This document shows positions 6,041 to 13,452 of a stretch of DNA of 14,609 nt, piece after piece (the first letter of the stretch is position 1; each line of letters starts with the position of its first letter). Source of the stretch: Janthinobacterium lividum (lineage in GTDB: Bacteria; Pseudomonadota; Gammaproteobacteria; Steroidobacterales; Steroidobacteraceae); the NCBI GenBank assembly GCA_943327025.2, contig CALPVO020000019.1:1-14609 (forward strand), in the 5' to 3' direction. The notes under the pieces were generated by a model, which saw nothing but the letters and a program-made list of their open reading frames with translations, searched no databases and was not told the origin of the DNA. Position numbers and translations under genes: made by a program.

Positions 6041-7885
6041 ATGAACCAGTCGCCCACCACTGTTCTCGCTCGTCTCTACGGTCTGCTGCTAGGCGGCATC
6101 CTTGTGGCGAGCCCGTTTCCCGCGGGCAACGCCTTGGCAGCGAACCTCTCCGCTGCGACCGTCTTGCCGTCAAGCAACTTGCTGCGGGAAGACGTACCCG
6201 CAGCACCCGTCGACAATGGTGCCTTTGCGCCTGGCAAGGGCGCACGCTCTGCTCCAGCATTCGCCGGCGTACTGCAGTTGTCAGCAGCAACGCTACAAGC
6301 GAAGCCCACGCTCAAAAATCAGGTCATCGATGGTCGCGATGCGCTGCGCTTCCCCGAGTTGTCCCTGGAGTTCGTAACGCTTGGCGACACATTGGTGCCG
6401 GTGCAACGCGGCAAGATGGTGCGCGAAACGCGGGCTGGTGCTCGGGCCAGTTACTGGCGGCTCATCCCGCAGTTCGGGCGTGTCTGGCAAGAAAAGGCAG
6501 ATGGCAGTTGGTCCCGCGCTGCTTTTCCACTCATGCTCGTGAACGACACGGAAAACCACGCCCATCAGGGCCTGGCTACTTTCCTCTACCGCGGCAAGCA
6601 GGTCAGCGGACTGCGGGTGCAGTTCGTGCAGCAAACCGCGCCTTGGCTACTCAGCCCGCACACCGTGCTGTGGGCACAAGTGCCAGCCACTTTCGCCGCT
6701 GGCGATGCCGCACAACTCGCAGCACGGCGGGAAGAGGCGCGCGCCGAGTTGGCAGCGCGACTGCCGACGAAACCCTTGGACGACCTGCGCGCGCAATTTC
6801 CCGCAGGTACGCTCGATGGTTTCGGCGGCCCGGTGCTGCCAAAGTGGCAAGTATCGCGCGCCATCTTCAAGGAAGGCACGCTCTATTACGAGGCGGAGAA
6901 CACGGCTTACGGCCCTTACCCTTATCCGCTCGAAATGCGTTACGGCGTCCGCTCCGTCACGAAGACCGTTACCGCCGCACTCTCGTTACTGCATCTCGCG
7001 GAAATCTACGGCCCTTACGTCCTTGATTTGAAAATCGGCGACTACGTGCCCGGCGCGGACCCGCACTGGAAGAAGGTGCGGTTCATCGATGCGGCGAATA
7101 TGTCGAGCGCCTATGGCGGTGTGGGCTCGCTCATTACGCACCCCAACGACAATGGCAGCGGCTATCTGGAAAACGACTACAACGGCTGGTACACGGCACC
7201 GTCTGTAGCCGACAAGCTCGAGCACATGCGCACCCACCTGAAGCCCTATCCTTGGGAGCCGGGCCGCGTGATGCGCTATCGCGACCACGATTTCTTCATG
7301 CTCGGCCTGGCCGTCGATGGCTTCGTCAAAGCCATGCGCGGGCCGCAGGCCGATGCGTGGAACATGGTCGCGGAAGAAGTACTACGCCCTATCGGCATCT
7401 TCCATGCACCACTGGTGCGCACTCGCGAGCTCGGCGGGCAGGATGGCCCAGCGTGGTTCAGCGCGGGCTATTACCCGACGCTGGACGACCTCGCGAAAAT
7501 TGCCCTGTTGTTTCAGGACCATGGTGCTCACGCAGGCAAGCAGTTGCTGCATCGCCGCCTGACCGAGGCCGTGCTCGCAGCGCGTGACGCCTTGGACAAG
7601 GACGGCGACGGCTCGGATGGCTTGCCCGTGGTACGCGACGGCGAGAAGCCCGCCAACCTTTACCGCATGGCTTTCCACTTCACGCCCCTCACAGGTTCCG
7701 CTTCGGGCAAGCGTCATTATCTGCCCACGCTGTCCGGCTACGGCGAGAACATCGTGACGCTCTTTCCCGGCCGCATCGTCTCTATCCGTACCGCAAAGGT
7801 CGGCGAGATACCGCAAGGCGAGCAAGCAGAGGCAGGGCCCGATGACATGAGCGACCGCGCTGTCGAGCGCCTGGCACCCTTCTAA
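6041..7885 (+). CDS. Exported beta-lactamase-related serine hydrolase
   Basis: The 614-residue product has a signal peptide with basic and hydrophobic regions and an ALA cleavage motif (after A33), so it is probably periplasmic. The C-terminal two thirds looks like the class C beta-lactamase/esterase fold (PF00144 type): SVTK (S305 nucleophile, K308) in RYGVRSVTKTVTAALSLLH, a YRDHDFFMLG segment with Y413 and D415 where YxN is usual, and a late SGYGENIVTLFPG segment where the KTG-like strand is expected. The N-terminal 270 residues are unassigned. DKDGDGSDG (519-527) resembles a DxDxDG calcium loop. The family includes esterases, D-amino-acid amidases and peptidases; few are true beta-lactamases. 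Gaps of 30 bp before and 28 bp after place it inside the operon, suggesting it frees an N-methylated amine from an ester or amide before import. The substrate is unknown. Confidence 0.8.
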   Translation: MNQSPTTVLARLYGLLLGGILVASPFPAGNALAANLSAATVLPSSNLLREDVPAAPVDNGAFAPGKGARSAPAFAGVLQLSAATLQAKPTLKNQVIDGRDALRFPELSLEFVTLGDTLVPVQRGKMVRETRAGARASYWRLIPQFGRVWQEKADGSWSRAAFPLMLVNDTENHAHQGLATFLYRGKQVSGLRVQFVQQTAPWLLSPHTVLWAQVPATFAAGDAAQLAARREEARAELAARLPTKPLDDLRAQFPAGTLDGFGGPVLPKWQVSRAIFKEGTLYYEAENTAYGPYPYPLEMRYGVRSVTKTVTAALSLLHLAEIYGPYVLDLKIGDYVPGADPHWKKVRFIDAANMSSAYGGVGSLITHPNDNGSGYLENDYNGWYTAPSVADKLEHMRTHLKPYPWEPGRVMRYRDHDFFMLGLAVDGFVKAMRGPQADAWNMVAEEVLRPIGIFHAPLVRTRELGGQDGPAWFSAGYYPTLDDLAKIALLFQDHGAHAGKQLLHRRLTEAVLAARDALDKDGDGSDGLPVVRDGEKPANLYRMAFHFTPLTGSASGKRHYLPTLSGYGENIVTLFPGRIVSIRTAKVGEIPQGEQAEAGPDDMSDRAVERLAPF

Positions 7886-7913
7886 AGCTAACGAGCAAGG
7901 TCAACGAGTAACC

Positions 7914-9455
7914 ATGGCTATTTCCTCCCCACGGAAGCGCGAAGGATCGCGTCCTCGTCGCGCTACCGGCGGCGCCCTGCCCCAGTTGCCGTGGACCGAC
8001 GTGCAGAACCCATACCCACCGATGGAGCTGCTTTCCGCAGCACAAGTGGAGGCCATCCATCAAGCCTCTCTGCGCATCCTTGGCGAGCTCGGTATCGAAC
8101 TGATGTCACCGGCAGCACGCGACGCTATGCGTATTTATGGAGCCGAAGTCGATGAGATCACCGGGACGGTGCGTTTCGGTGCCGACGTATTGGCAAAGGC
8201 GCTCGAGACAGTACCTTCAGCGTTCACGTTGACACCACGAAACCCAGCGCATCGCGTGACTTTGGGCGGCAGCCATCTCGTCTTTGGTCTCGTAGCCGGG
8301 CCACCGAATGTACATGACTGCCTGCGCGGTCGCCGCCCGGGTAACCATGAGGACTACTGCAATTTCATCAAGCTGGCTCAGCACTTCAATGCCATCCACG
8401 TCATTGGCAATCAGGTCTGCGCGCCAGTAGAGCTGCCGGCCGGGACGCGTCATCTCGATACTTACCTCGCGAATCTCGTGTATTCGGACCGTGCCTACCA
8501 CTGCACTGCCATCGGCGCGGGCCGCGCTCTGGACGGCATCCGCATGATGGCCATTGCCCGTGGCCACACGCTCGAACAAATGGCGGCAGAGCCCGGCGTC
8601 ATCACCATCATCTCGGTGAATAGTCCACGTCGCTTCGACGACGCCATGGCGGATGGCCTCATGGCCATGGCGCAACATGGTCAGCCCGTGGTCATTACCC
8701 CGTTCACGCTCATGGGTGCCATGGCGCCGGTGACCCTTGCCGCGGCATTGGCGCAGCAAAACGCCGAAGCGCTGTTCGGCATGGTGTTGGCGCAAGCGGT
8801 GCGCCCCGGTGCCCCGGTCATGTATGGCGCCTTCACCTCAAACGTGGATTTACGTTCGGGTGCCCCAGCCTTCGGTACCCCCGAAAACGCCAAGGCCAAT
8901 GTGGCCAGTGGCCAGCTCGCGCGCTACTACGGCCTGCCTTACCGCACTTCCAATGCCAGCGCCTCGAACGTTGCAGACGCACAAGGTGCCTACGAAACCC
9001 AGATGTCGCTCTGGGGAGCAGTGCTCGGTGGCGCCAATCTGGTTTACCACGCAGCGGGTTGGCAGGAAGGTGGTCTCACCGCGTCCTACGAAAAGCTGGT
9101 GCTCGACGTAGAGATGCTGCAGCTGATGATGGAGTTCCTGAAACCCATTCAGGTGGACGACGAGGAACTGGGACTCGACGCCATTGCCCGTGTGCCCACC
9201 GGCGGACACTTCTTCGGCGACGCCCACACGCTACAGCGCTACGAGCACGCCTTCTACCAGCCGCTAGTATCCGACTGGCAAAGCCATGGCAACTGGGAAC
9301 TCGCTGGCGCCAAAGATGCCACGCAACGCGCTACCGACGTCTGGCAACGCGCCTTGAACGAATACGAACAGCCACCCATGCCGGCGGAGATTCGCGCGGA
9401 GCTTGAGGCTTACGCAACACAACGCCGCGCCGCCATCGGCGCCGGCGAACCCTGA
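7914..9455 (+). CDS. MttB-family (COG5598) trimethylamine/quaternary-amine methyltransferase without pyrrolysine
   Basis: The 513-residue product covers the whole MttB-type TIM barrel. A basic N-terminus and LPWTDVQNPYPP lead into QVEAIHQASLRILGELGIEL. Strongly typical segments are RGRRPGNHEDY, NSPRRFDDAMADGLMAMA, GQPVVITPFTLMGAMAPVTL, MYGAFTSNVDLRSGAPAFG (303-321) and YETQMSLWGAVLGGANLVYHAAGW. Archaeal MttB has an in-frame UAG for pyrrolysine; this frame has no in-frame stop, so it belongs to the non-Pyl group. Characterised members (for example MtgB of Desulfitobacterium) move a methyl from glycine betaine or similar quaternary amines to a corrinoid. No corrinoid protein is encoded in this window. 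With a dimethylglycine-type oxidase and sarcosine oxidase directly downstream, glycine betaine or a related betaine is the likeliest substrate (inference). The ATG follows the hydrolase stop by 28 bp. Confidence 0.9.
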   Translation: MAISSPRKREGSRPRRATGGALPQLPWTDVQNPYPPMELLSAAQVEAIHQASLRILGELGIELMSPAARDAMRIYGAEVDEITGTVRFGADVLAKALETVPSAFTLTPRNPAHRVTLGGSHLVFGLVAGPPNVHDCLRGRRPGNHEDYCNFIKLAQHFNAIHVIGNQVCAPVELPAGTRHLDTYLANLVYSDRAYHCTAIGAGRALDGIRMMAIARGHTLEQMAAEPGVITIISVNSPRRFDDAMADGLMAMAQHGQPVVITPFTLMGAMAPVTLAAALAQQNAEALFGMVLAQAVRPGAPVMYGAFTSNVDLRSGAPAFGTPENAKANVASGQLARYYGLPYRTSNASASNVADAQGAYETQMSLWGAVLGGANLVYHAAGWQEGGLTASYEKLVLDVEMLQLMMEFLKPIQVDDEELGLDAIARVPTGGHFFGDAHTLQRYEHAFYQPLVSDWQSHGNWELAGAKDATQRATDVWQRALNEYEQPPMPAEIRAELEAYATQRRAAIGAGEP

Positions 9456-9461
9456 ACCTCT

Positions 9462-9466
9462 AAGGA
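9462..9466 (+). promoter_or_regulatory. Ribosome-binding site AAGGA fixing a GTG start
   Basis: AAGGA ends 7 nt before GTG 9474. The nearby ATG at 9484 is out of frame, and translation from GTG gives KTHARVVVIGGGVVG, placing the FAD-binding glycine loop at the usual distance from the N-terminus. This decides the start of the following gene. Confidence 0.7.
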
Positions 9467-9473
9467 ATTACGC

Positions 9474-11900
9474 GTGAAGACACATGCACGAGTCGTAGTC
9501 ATTGGCGGCGGCGTCGTTGGTTGCTCGGTCCTCTACCACCTGGCCAAGTTCGGCTGCACCGACGCCGTGCTGCTCGAGCGCGACGAACTGACTTCCGGCT
9601 CCACCTGGCACGCTGCGGGCGGCATGCACACTATTAACGGTGATCCGAATGTCGCGAAGCTGCAGAAATACACCATTGATCTCTACCAAGAGATTGAAGA
9701 CCTTTCCGGTCAAGCCACAGGACTACACCTGACGGGCGGCGTCATGCTGGCAGCCACCGAAGCCCGCTTCGAGTGGCTCAAAGGTCTCGCCGCCAAGGGC
9801 AGTTATCTCGGTATCGAAGCGCGCATCATCACGCCAGAGCGCGCCCATGAGCTGATGCCGCTGCTGGACCCTTCCTGCTTCGTGGGCGCACTGGAAACCG
9901 TAGTGGATGGCCACCTCGATCCTTCCGGCACCACACATGCCTATGCGAAGGCGGCCCGCAAGCTTGGCGCCGAAATCGAACGCTTCACCAAAGTGGAAGA
10001 GTTGGTGCAGTGCGCCGACAAAACCTGGCGCGTCATCACCAACAAGGGCGAGATTCGTGCCGAGCATGTGGTGAACGCCGGCGGCTTGTGGGCCCGCGAG
10101 GTGGGGCACATGGTGGGCCGGGAACACCCAGTGCTGGCTATGGAGCACATGTACCTCATCACGGAAGACATGCCGGAAGTCGCAGCCATCAATGCCGCTA
10201 CCGGCAAGGAGGTCTACCACGCCGTGGACTTCGACGGCGAACTCTACTTACGCCAAGAGCGCGGCGGCATGCTGATGGGCACTTACGAAAAGGCCGGCAA
10301 GCCCTGGTCCGAGCACAGCACGCCCTGGAGCTTCGGCCACGAACTGCTAACCCCCGACATCGAACGCATCGCCCCCAGCCTGGAAGTAGGCTTCCGGCAT
10401 TTCCCAGCGTTCCAGAATGCCGGTATCCGCAAGATCGTGAACGGCCCCTTCACCTTTGCTCCGGACGGTAACCCGTTGGTGGGCCCCGTACGCGGCCTGC
10501 AAGGCTATTGGTGTGCTTGTGGCGTCATGGCAGGCTTCAGCCAAGGCGGCGGTGTCGGCCTCGCGCTGGCGCAATGGATTTTGAATGGCGACCCGGGCTT
10601 CGATGTCTGGGCCATGGACGTGGCACGCTTCGGCGACTGGGCCAGCAAGGCCTACACCAATGCCAAAGTCCGCGAGAACTACTCCCGGCGTTTCTCCATT
10701 CGTTTCCCCAACGAGGAACTGCCTGCGGGCCGACCGCTGCGCACCTCGCCTATTTACGACCGCTTGCGCTCGCGTGGTGCCCAGTTTGGTGCGGCCGCGG
10801 GCCTCGAAGTGCCGCTTTGGCTGGCACCGGAAGGCGTGCGTGACGAATTCAGCTGGCACCGCTCGACCGACTTCGACACAGTGGGCGAAGAAGTTCGCGC
10901 GGCGCGCTGCAGCGTCGGCCTTTCGGAAACTACCGGCTTCGCGAAGTACCGAGTAACGGGCCCCGGCGCTGCCGCGTGGTTGGACCAAATGCTCGCATGC
11001 CGTCTGCCAGCACCAGGACGCATGGTGCTCGCGCCCATGCTGAAGGAAGACGGCAAACTCATCGGCGACTTCACCCTCGCCAATCTAGGTGCCGAAGGCT
11101 GGTTCATCATCGGCTCAGGTCTCGCAGAGGAATACCACCTGCGCTGGTTCACTCAGCATTTGCCGGAAGACGGCTCAGTGCAGGTCACCAGTGAAACCGC
11201 CACCATGGCGGGGCTTGCCATCGCCGGGCCGCGATCACGCGAGTTGCTGGCCCGCATAACGCACGAACCCGTCGACAACGCCTCGTTCCGCTTTATGGAT
11301 ATCCGCCGCATGGCGGTCGGCATGGCGACGGCATTGGTGGGCCGCGTCAGCTACACCGGCGACCTCGGGTACGAGCTTTGGTGCAGTCCCGGGCATCAGT
11401 TGCACCTGTTCGAGGCCATCGAAGCGGCTGGCGCCGACCTCGGTCTACGCTTCTTCGGTTCGCGCGCCTTGAATTCCCTGCGCGTGGAAAAGGCCTACGG
11501 CTCGTGGGCCCGCGAGTACCGCCCCGTCTACGGCCCTCTCGAAGCGGGTCTCGACCGGTTCGTCGCCTACGACAAGCCAGCCGCTTTCATCGGGCAGGCC
11601 GCCGCCCGGGAAGAGCTCGTTACCGGCGGCAAGCGCCGGCTGCGCACGTTCATCGTCGATACGCAGCGGACCGATGTCATTGGTGACGAGCCAGTGTGGC
11701 ACGGCGAAAAAGTCTGTGGCTGGATCACTTCAGGCGGCTATGCACACGCGAGTGGCGTTTCCGTGGCGCTGGGCTATGTAGAGAAGGAATTGGCTGACAG
11801 TGAAGGTCCGTGGTCCATTGAAATTCTCGGACAACGTTTCCCAGCACGGCTGCAACGCGTACCCTTGTTCGACGCCGACGGCAAGCGTCAGCGCGGTTGA
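9474..11900 (+). CDS. FAD-dependent oxidoreductase fused to GcvT domain (dimethylglycine/sarcosine dehydrogenase-like)
   Basis: The 808-residue product has the two-part layout of dimethylglycine and sarcosine dehydrogenases. Residues 5 to about 370 form a DAO-type FAD domain starting VVVIGGGVVGCS. A linker (about 375-430) carries ENYSRRFSIRFPNEELPAGRPLRTSPIYDR. The GcvT folate-binding domain and its C-terminal barrel fill the rest (about 437-800), including GRVSYTGDLGYE (623-634). STWHAAGG (43-50) holds H46, equivalent to the histidine that carries covalent FAD in mammalian dimethylglycine dehydrogenase. The family oxidises an N-methyl group and passes the carbon to tetrahydrofolate as methylene-THF. 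It starts with GTG 18 bp after the methyltransferase and precedes soxBDA, so dimethylglycine to sarcosine is the most natural step. Sarcosine or another secondary or tertiary methylamine remains possible. Electron acceptor (oxygen or ETF) is not evident. Confidence 0.9.
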   Translation: MKTHARVVVIGGGVVGCSVLYHLAKFGCTDAVLLERDELTSGSTWHAAGGMHTINGDPNVAKLQKYTIDLYQEIEDLSGQATGLHLTGGVMLAATEARFEWLKGLAAKGSYLGIEARIITPERAHELMPLLDPSCFVGALETVVDGHLDPSGTTHAYAKAARKLGAEIERFTKVEELVQCADKTWRVITNKGEIRAEHVVNAGGLWAREVGHMVGREHPVLAMEHMYLITEDMPEVAAINAATGKEVYHAVDFDGELYLRQERGGMLMGTYEKAGKPWSEHSTPWSFGHELLTPDIERIAPSLEVGFRHFPAFQNAGIRKIVNGPFTFAPDGNPLVGPVRGLQGYWCACGVMAGFSQGGGVGLALAQWILNGDPGFDVWAMDVARFGDWASKAYTNAKVRENYSRRFSIRFPNEELPAGRPLRTSPIYDRLRSRGAQFGAAAGLEVPLWLAPEGVRDEFSWHRSTDFDTVGEEVRAARCSVGLSETTGFAKYRVTGPGAAAWLDQMLACRLPAPGRMVLAPMLKEDGKLIGDFTLANLGAEGWFIIGSGLAEEYHLRWFTQHLPEDGSVQVTSETATMAGLAIAGPRSRELLARITHEPVDNASFRFMDIRRMAVGMATALVGRVSYTGDLGYELWCSPGHQLHLFEAIEAAGADLGLRFFGSRALNSLRVEKAYGSWAREYRPVYGPLEAGLDRFVAYDKPAAFIGQAAAREELVTGGKRRLRTFIVDTQRTDVIGDEPVWHGEKVCGWITSGGYAHASGVSVALGYVEKELADSEGPWSIEILGQRFPARLQRVPLFDADGKRQRG

Positions 11901-11926
11901 CCCAAGGCACGCAGGTACCTCCTTTC

Positions 11927-13183
11927 ATGGCGCGACGCTATTCCCTTCTGTCATTGCTGGCGGGCGCACTCCGTGGCCGCAGCTATTGGCAGCCGGCATG
12001 GCGCGACGCGGAGCCGAAAGCAGGTTACGACCTCGTCATCGTGGGCGGTGGTGGGCACGGCTTGGCCACGGCTTACTATCTGGCGCGCGTCCACGGCCTG
12101 CGCAATATTGCGGTGGTGGAGAAAGGCTGGATAGGCGGCGGCAACGTTGGCCGCAATACCACCATCGTCCGTTCGAATTACCTGCTGCCGGGCAATGTGC
12201 CGTTCTACGAACAGTCCATGCAACTATGGGAAAGCCTTGAGCAGGAACTGAACTACAACGCCATGGTGAGCCAACGCGGCGTGCTGAACCTGTTCCATAG
12301 CGATGCGCAACGAGATGCGGCGGTACGCCGCGGCAACGCCATGCGCTTGCACGGCGTGGATGCTGAACTGCTCGACGCCCGCGACGTACGGCGTCTCTAC
12401 CCGTCATTCGATTTCGACAACGCGCGGTTCCCCATCAAAGGTGGCCTGCTACAGCCACGCGGTGGCACCGTGCGCCATGACGCCGTGGCCTGGGGCTACG
12501 CACGCGCCGCCAGTGCACTGGGCGTCGATGTCATCCAAAACTGTGAAGTGACTGGCATAAGCCATGACGATGCGGGCGTGCAGGGTCTCGAAACCACCCG
12601 TGGCTTCATCGCCGCGCAGCGCGTTGGCCTGGCCTGCGCCGGCAACACCTCGCGGGTGGCCGCGCTGGCCGGCCTGCGCTTGCCGCTGGAAAGCCATGTG
12701 CTGCAGGCCTTCGTCTCCGAAGCCTTGAAGCCACTCATTCCCGGCGTGGTCACCTTCGGCGCCGGCCATTTCTATCTCAGCCAGTCGGACAAGGGCGGGC
12801 TGGTTTTCGGCGGAGATATCGACGGCTACAACTCCTACGCGCAGCGCGGCAATCTGCCAACGCTCGAAGATGTCTGCGAAGGCGGCATGGCCCTGCTGCC
12901 GGCCTTGGGGCGCGTACGCTTATTGCGCAGTTGGGGCGGCGTGATGGACATGTCCATGGATGGGTCGCCCATCATCGACAGCACGCCCATTGAGGGGCTC
13001 TACCTGAACGCCGGTTGGTGCTATGGCGGCTTCAAAGCCACGCCGGCCTCGGGGTGGTGCTTTGCGCATTTGCTGGCCACGGGGCGCTCGCACGAGAACG
13101 CTGCGGCATACCGCCTCGACCGGTTCGCCGCGGGGCGCATGGTAGACGAAAAGGGCCAAGGGCCCTTTCCCAACCGGCACTGA
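11927..13183 (+). CDS. soxB: Sarcosine oxidase subunit beta (heterotetrameric)
   Basis: The 418-residue product closely follows the beta subunit of heterotetrameric sarcosine oxidase: MARRYSLLSLLAGAL at the N-terminus, YDLVIVGGGGHGLATAYYLA (FAD loop, residues 34-53), EKGWIGGGNVGRNTTIVRSNY, NYNAMVSQRGVLNLFHS, and NAGWCYGGFKATPASGW near the C-terminus. H184 in GGTVRHDAVAW lies where the family carries the covalent FMN histidine (alignment inferred). The complex oxidises sarcosine to glycine with oxygen, giving H2O2 and, with THF, methylene-THF; beta holds FAD and shares FMN. The frame opens at a TTG (11897) overlapping the previous stop, but MARRYS is the usual family start, so ATG 11927 was chosen, 26 bp after the previous gene. 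An AGG lies 11 nt upstream, inside the palindrome AGGTACCT (11913-11920). Confidence 0.93.
   Translation: MARRYSLLSLLAGALRGRSYWQPAWRDAEPKAGYDLVIVGGGGHGLATAYYLARVHGLRNIAVVEKGWIGGGNVGRNTTIVRSNYLLPGNVPFYEQSMQLWESLEQELNYNAMVSQRGVLNLFHSDAQRDAAVRRGNAMRLHGVDAELLDARDVRRLYPSFDFDNARFPIKGGLLQPRGGTVRHDAVAWGYARAASALGVDVIQNCEVTGISHDDAGVQGLETTRGFIAAQRVGLACAGNTSRVAALAGLRLPLESHVLQAFVSEALKPLIPGVVTFGAGHFYLSQSDKGGLVFGGDIDGYNSYAQRGNLPTLEDVCEGGMALLPALGRVRLLRSWGGVMDMSMDGSPIIDSTPIEGLYLNAGWCYGGFKATPASGWCFAHLLATGRSHENAAAYRLDRFAAGRMVDEKGQGPFPNRH
13150..13168 (+). repeat. Perfect 8-bp hairpin at the soxB-soxD junction
   Basis: AAAGGGCC (13150-13157) and GGCCCTTT (13161-13168) are exact reverse complements around AAG. 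The element encodes EKGQGPFP at the tail of soxB and ends 23 bp before the soxD ATG. Only three T residues follow the stem before CC, so it is a poor terminator. It could be an mRNA-processing or stability hairpin that tunes expression of subunits, or coincidence. Confidence 0.4.
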
Positions 13184-13191
13184 ACCCAAGC

Positions 13192-13452
13192 ATGCTCATT
13201 CCTTGCCCCTACTGCGGTCTGCGGAGCCACGAGGAGTTCACCACGCTCGGTGAAGCCGGCCGCGTACGCCCGTCCGGTGAAGACGTTCAAGCTTTTGCCG
13301 ACCATGTGTACTTGCGCAACAACGTCGCCGGATGCCATCGCGAGCTGTGGTTCCATGCGGCGGGCTGCCATGCTTGGTTGACCGTGGAACGTGACACCTT
13401 GACGCACGCGATTCATGGCGCGTGGCCAGTCAACGAAGCGCCGGCGCCATGA
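13192..13452 (+). CDS. soxD: Sarcosine oxidase subunit delta (zinc-binding)
   Basis: The 86-residue protein has the normal size of the delta subunit. It begins MLIPCPYCGLRSHEEFT and contains GCHRELWFHAAGCHAWLTVERDT. Zinc ligands are visible as C5, C8, H55 and C59, matching the Cys-x2-Cys and His-x3-Cys pattern of the crystallised heterotetrameric enzyme. The subunit is structural and helps pack the complex in the cytoplasm. It starts 8 bp after the soxB stop and its own stop overlaps the soxA start (ATGA). The frame remains open further upstream inside soxB, but the CPYCG motif needs to lie at the N-terminus, so ATG 13192 is the start. The Shine-Dalgarno is weak, suggesting coupling to soxB translation. 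Confidence 0.93.
   Translation: MLIPCPYCGLRSHEEFTTLGEAGRVRPSGEDVQAFADHVYLRNNVAGCHRELWFHAAGCHAWLTVERDTLTHAIHGAWPVNEAPAP

Noticed and set aside
7914..9455. Possible pyrrolysine-containing MttB
   Set aside because: The frame is uninterrupted from start to stop and contains no in-frame TAG, so it belongs to the non-pyrrolysine group.
11897..11926. TTG start overlapping the previous stop for soxB
   Set aside because: The ATG at 11927 gives the MARRYS N-terminus usual for the beta subunit. The overlap would be unusual but cannot be fully excluded.
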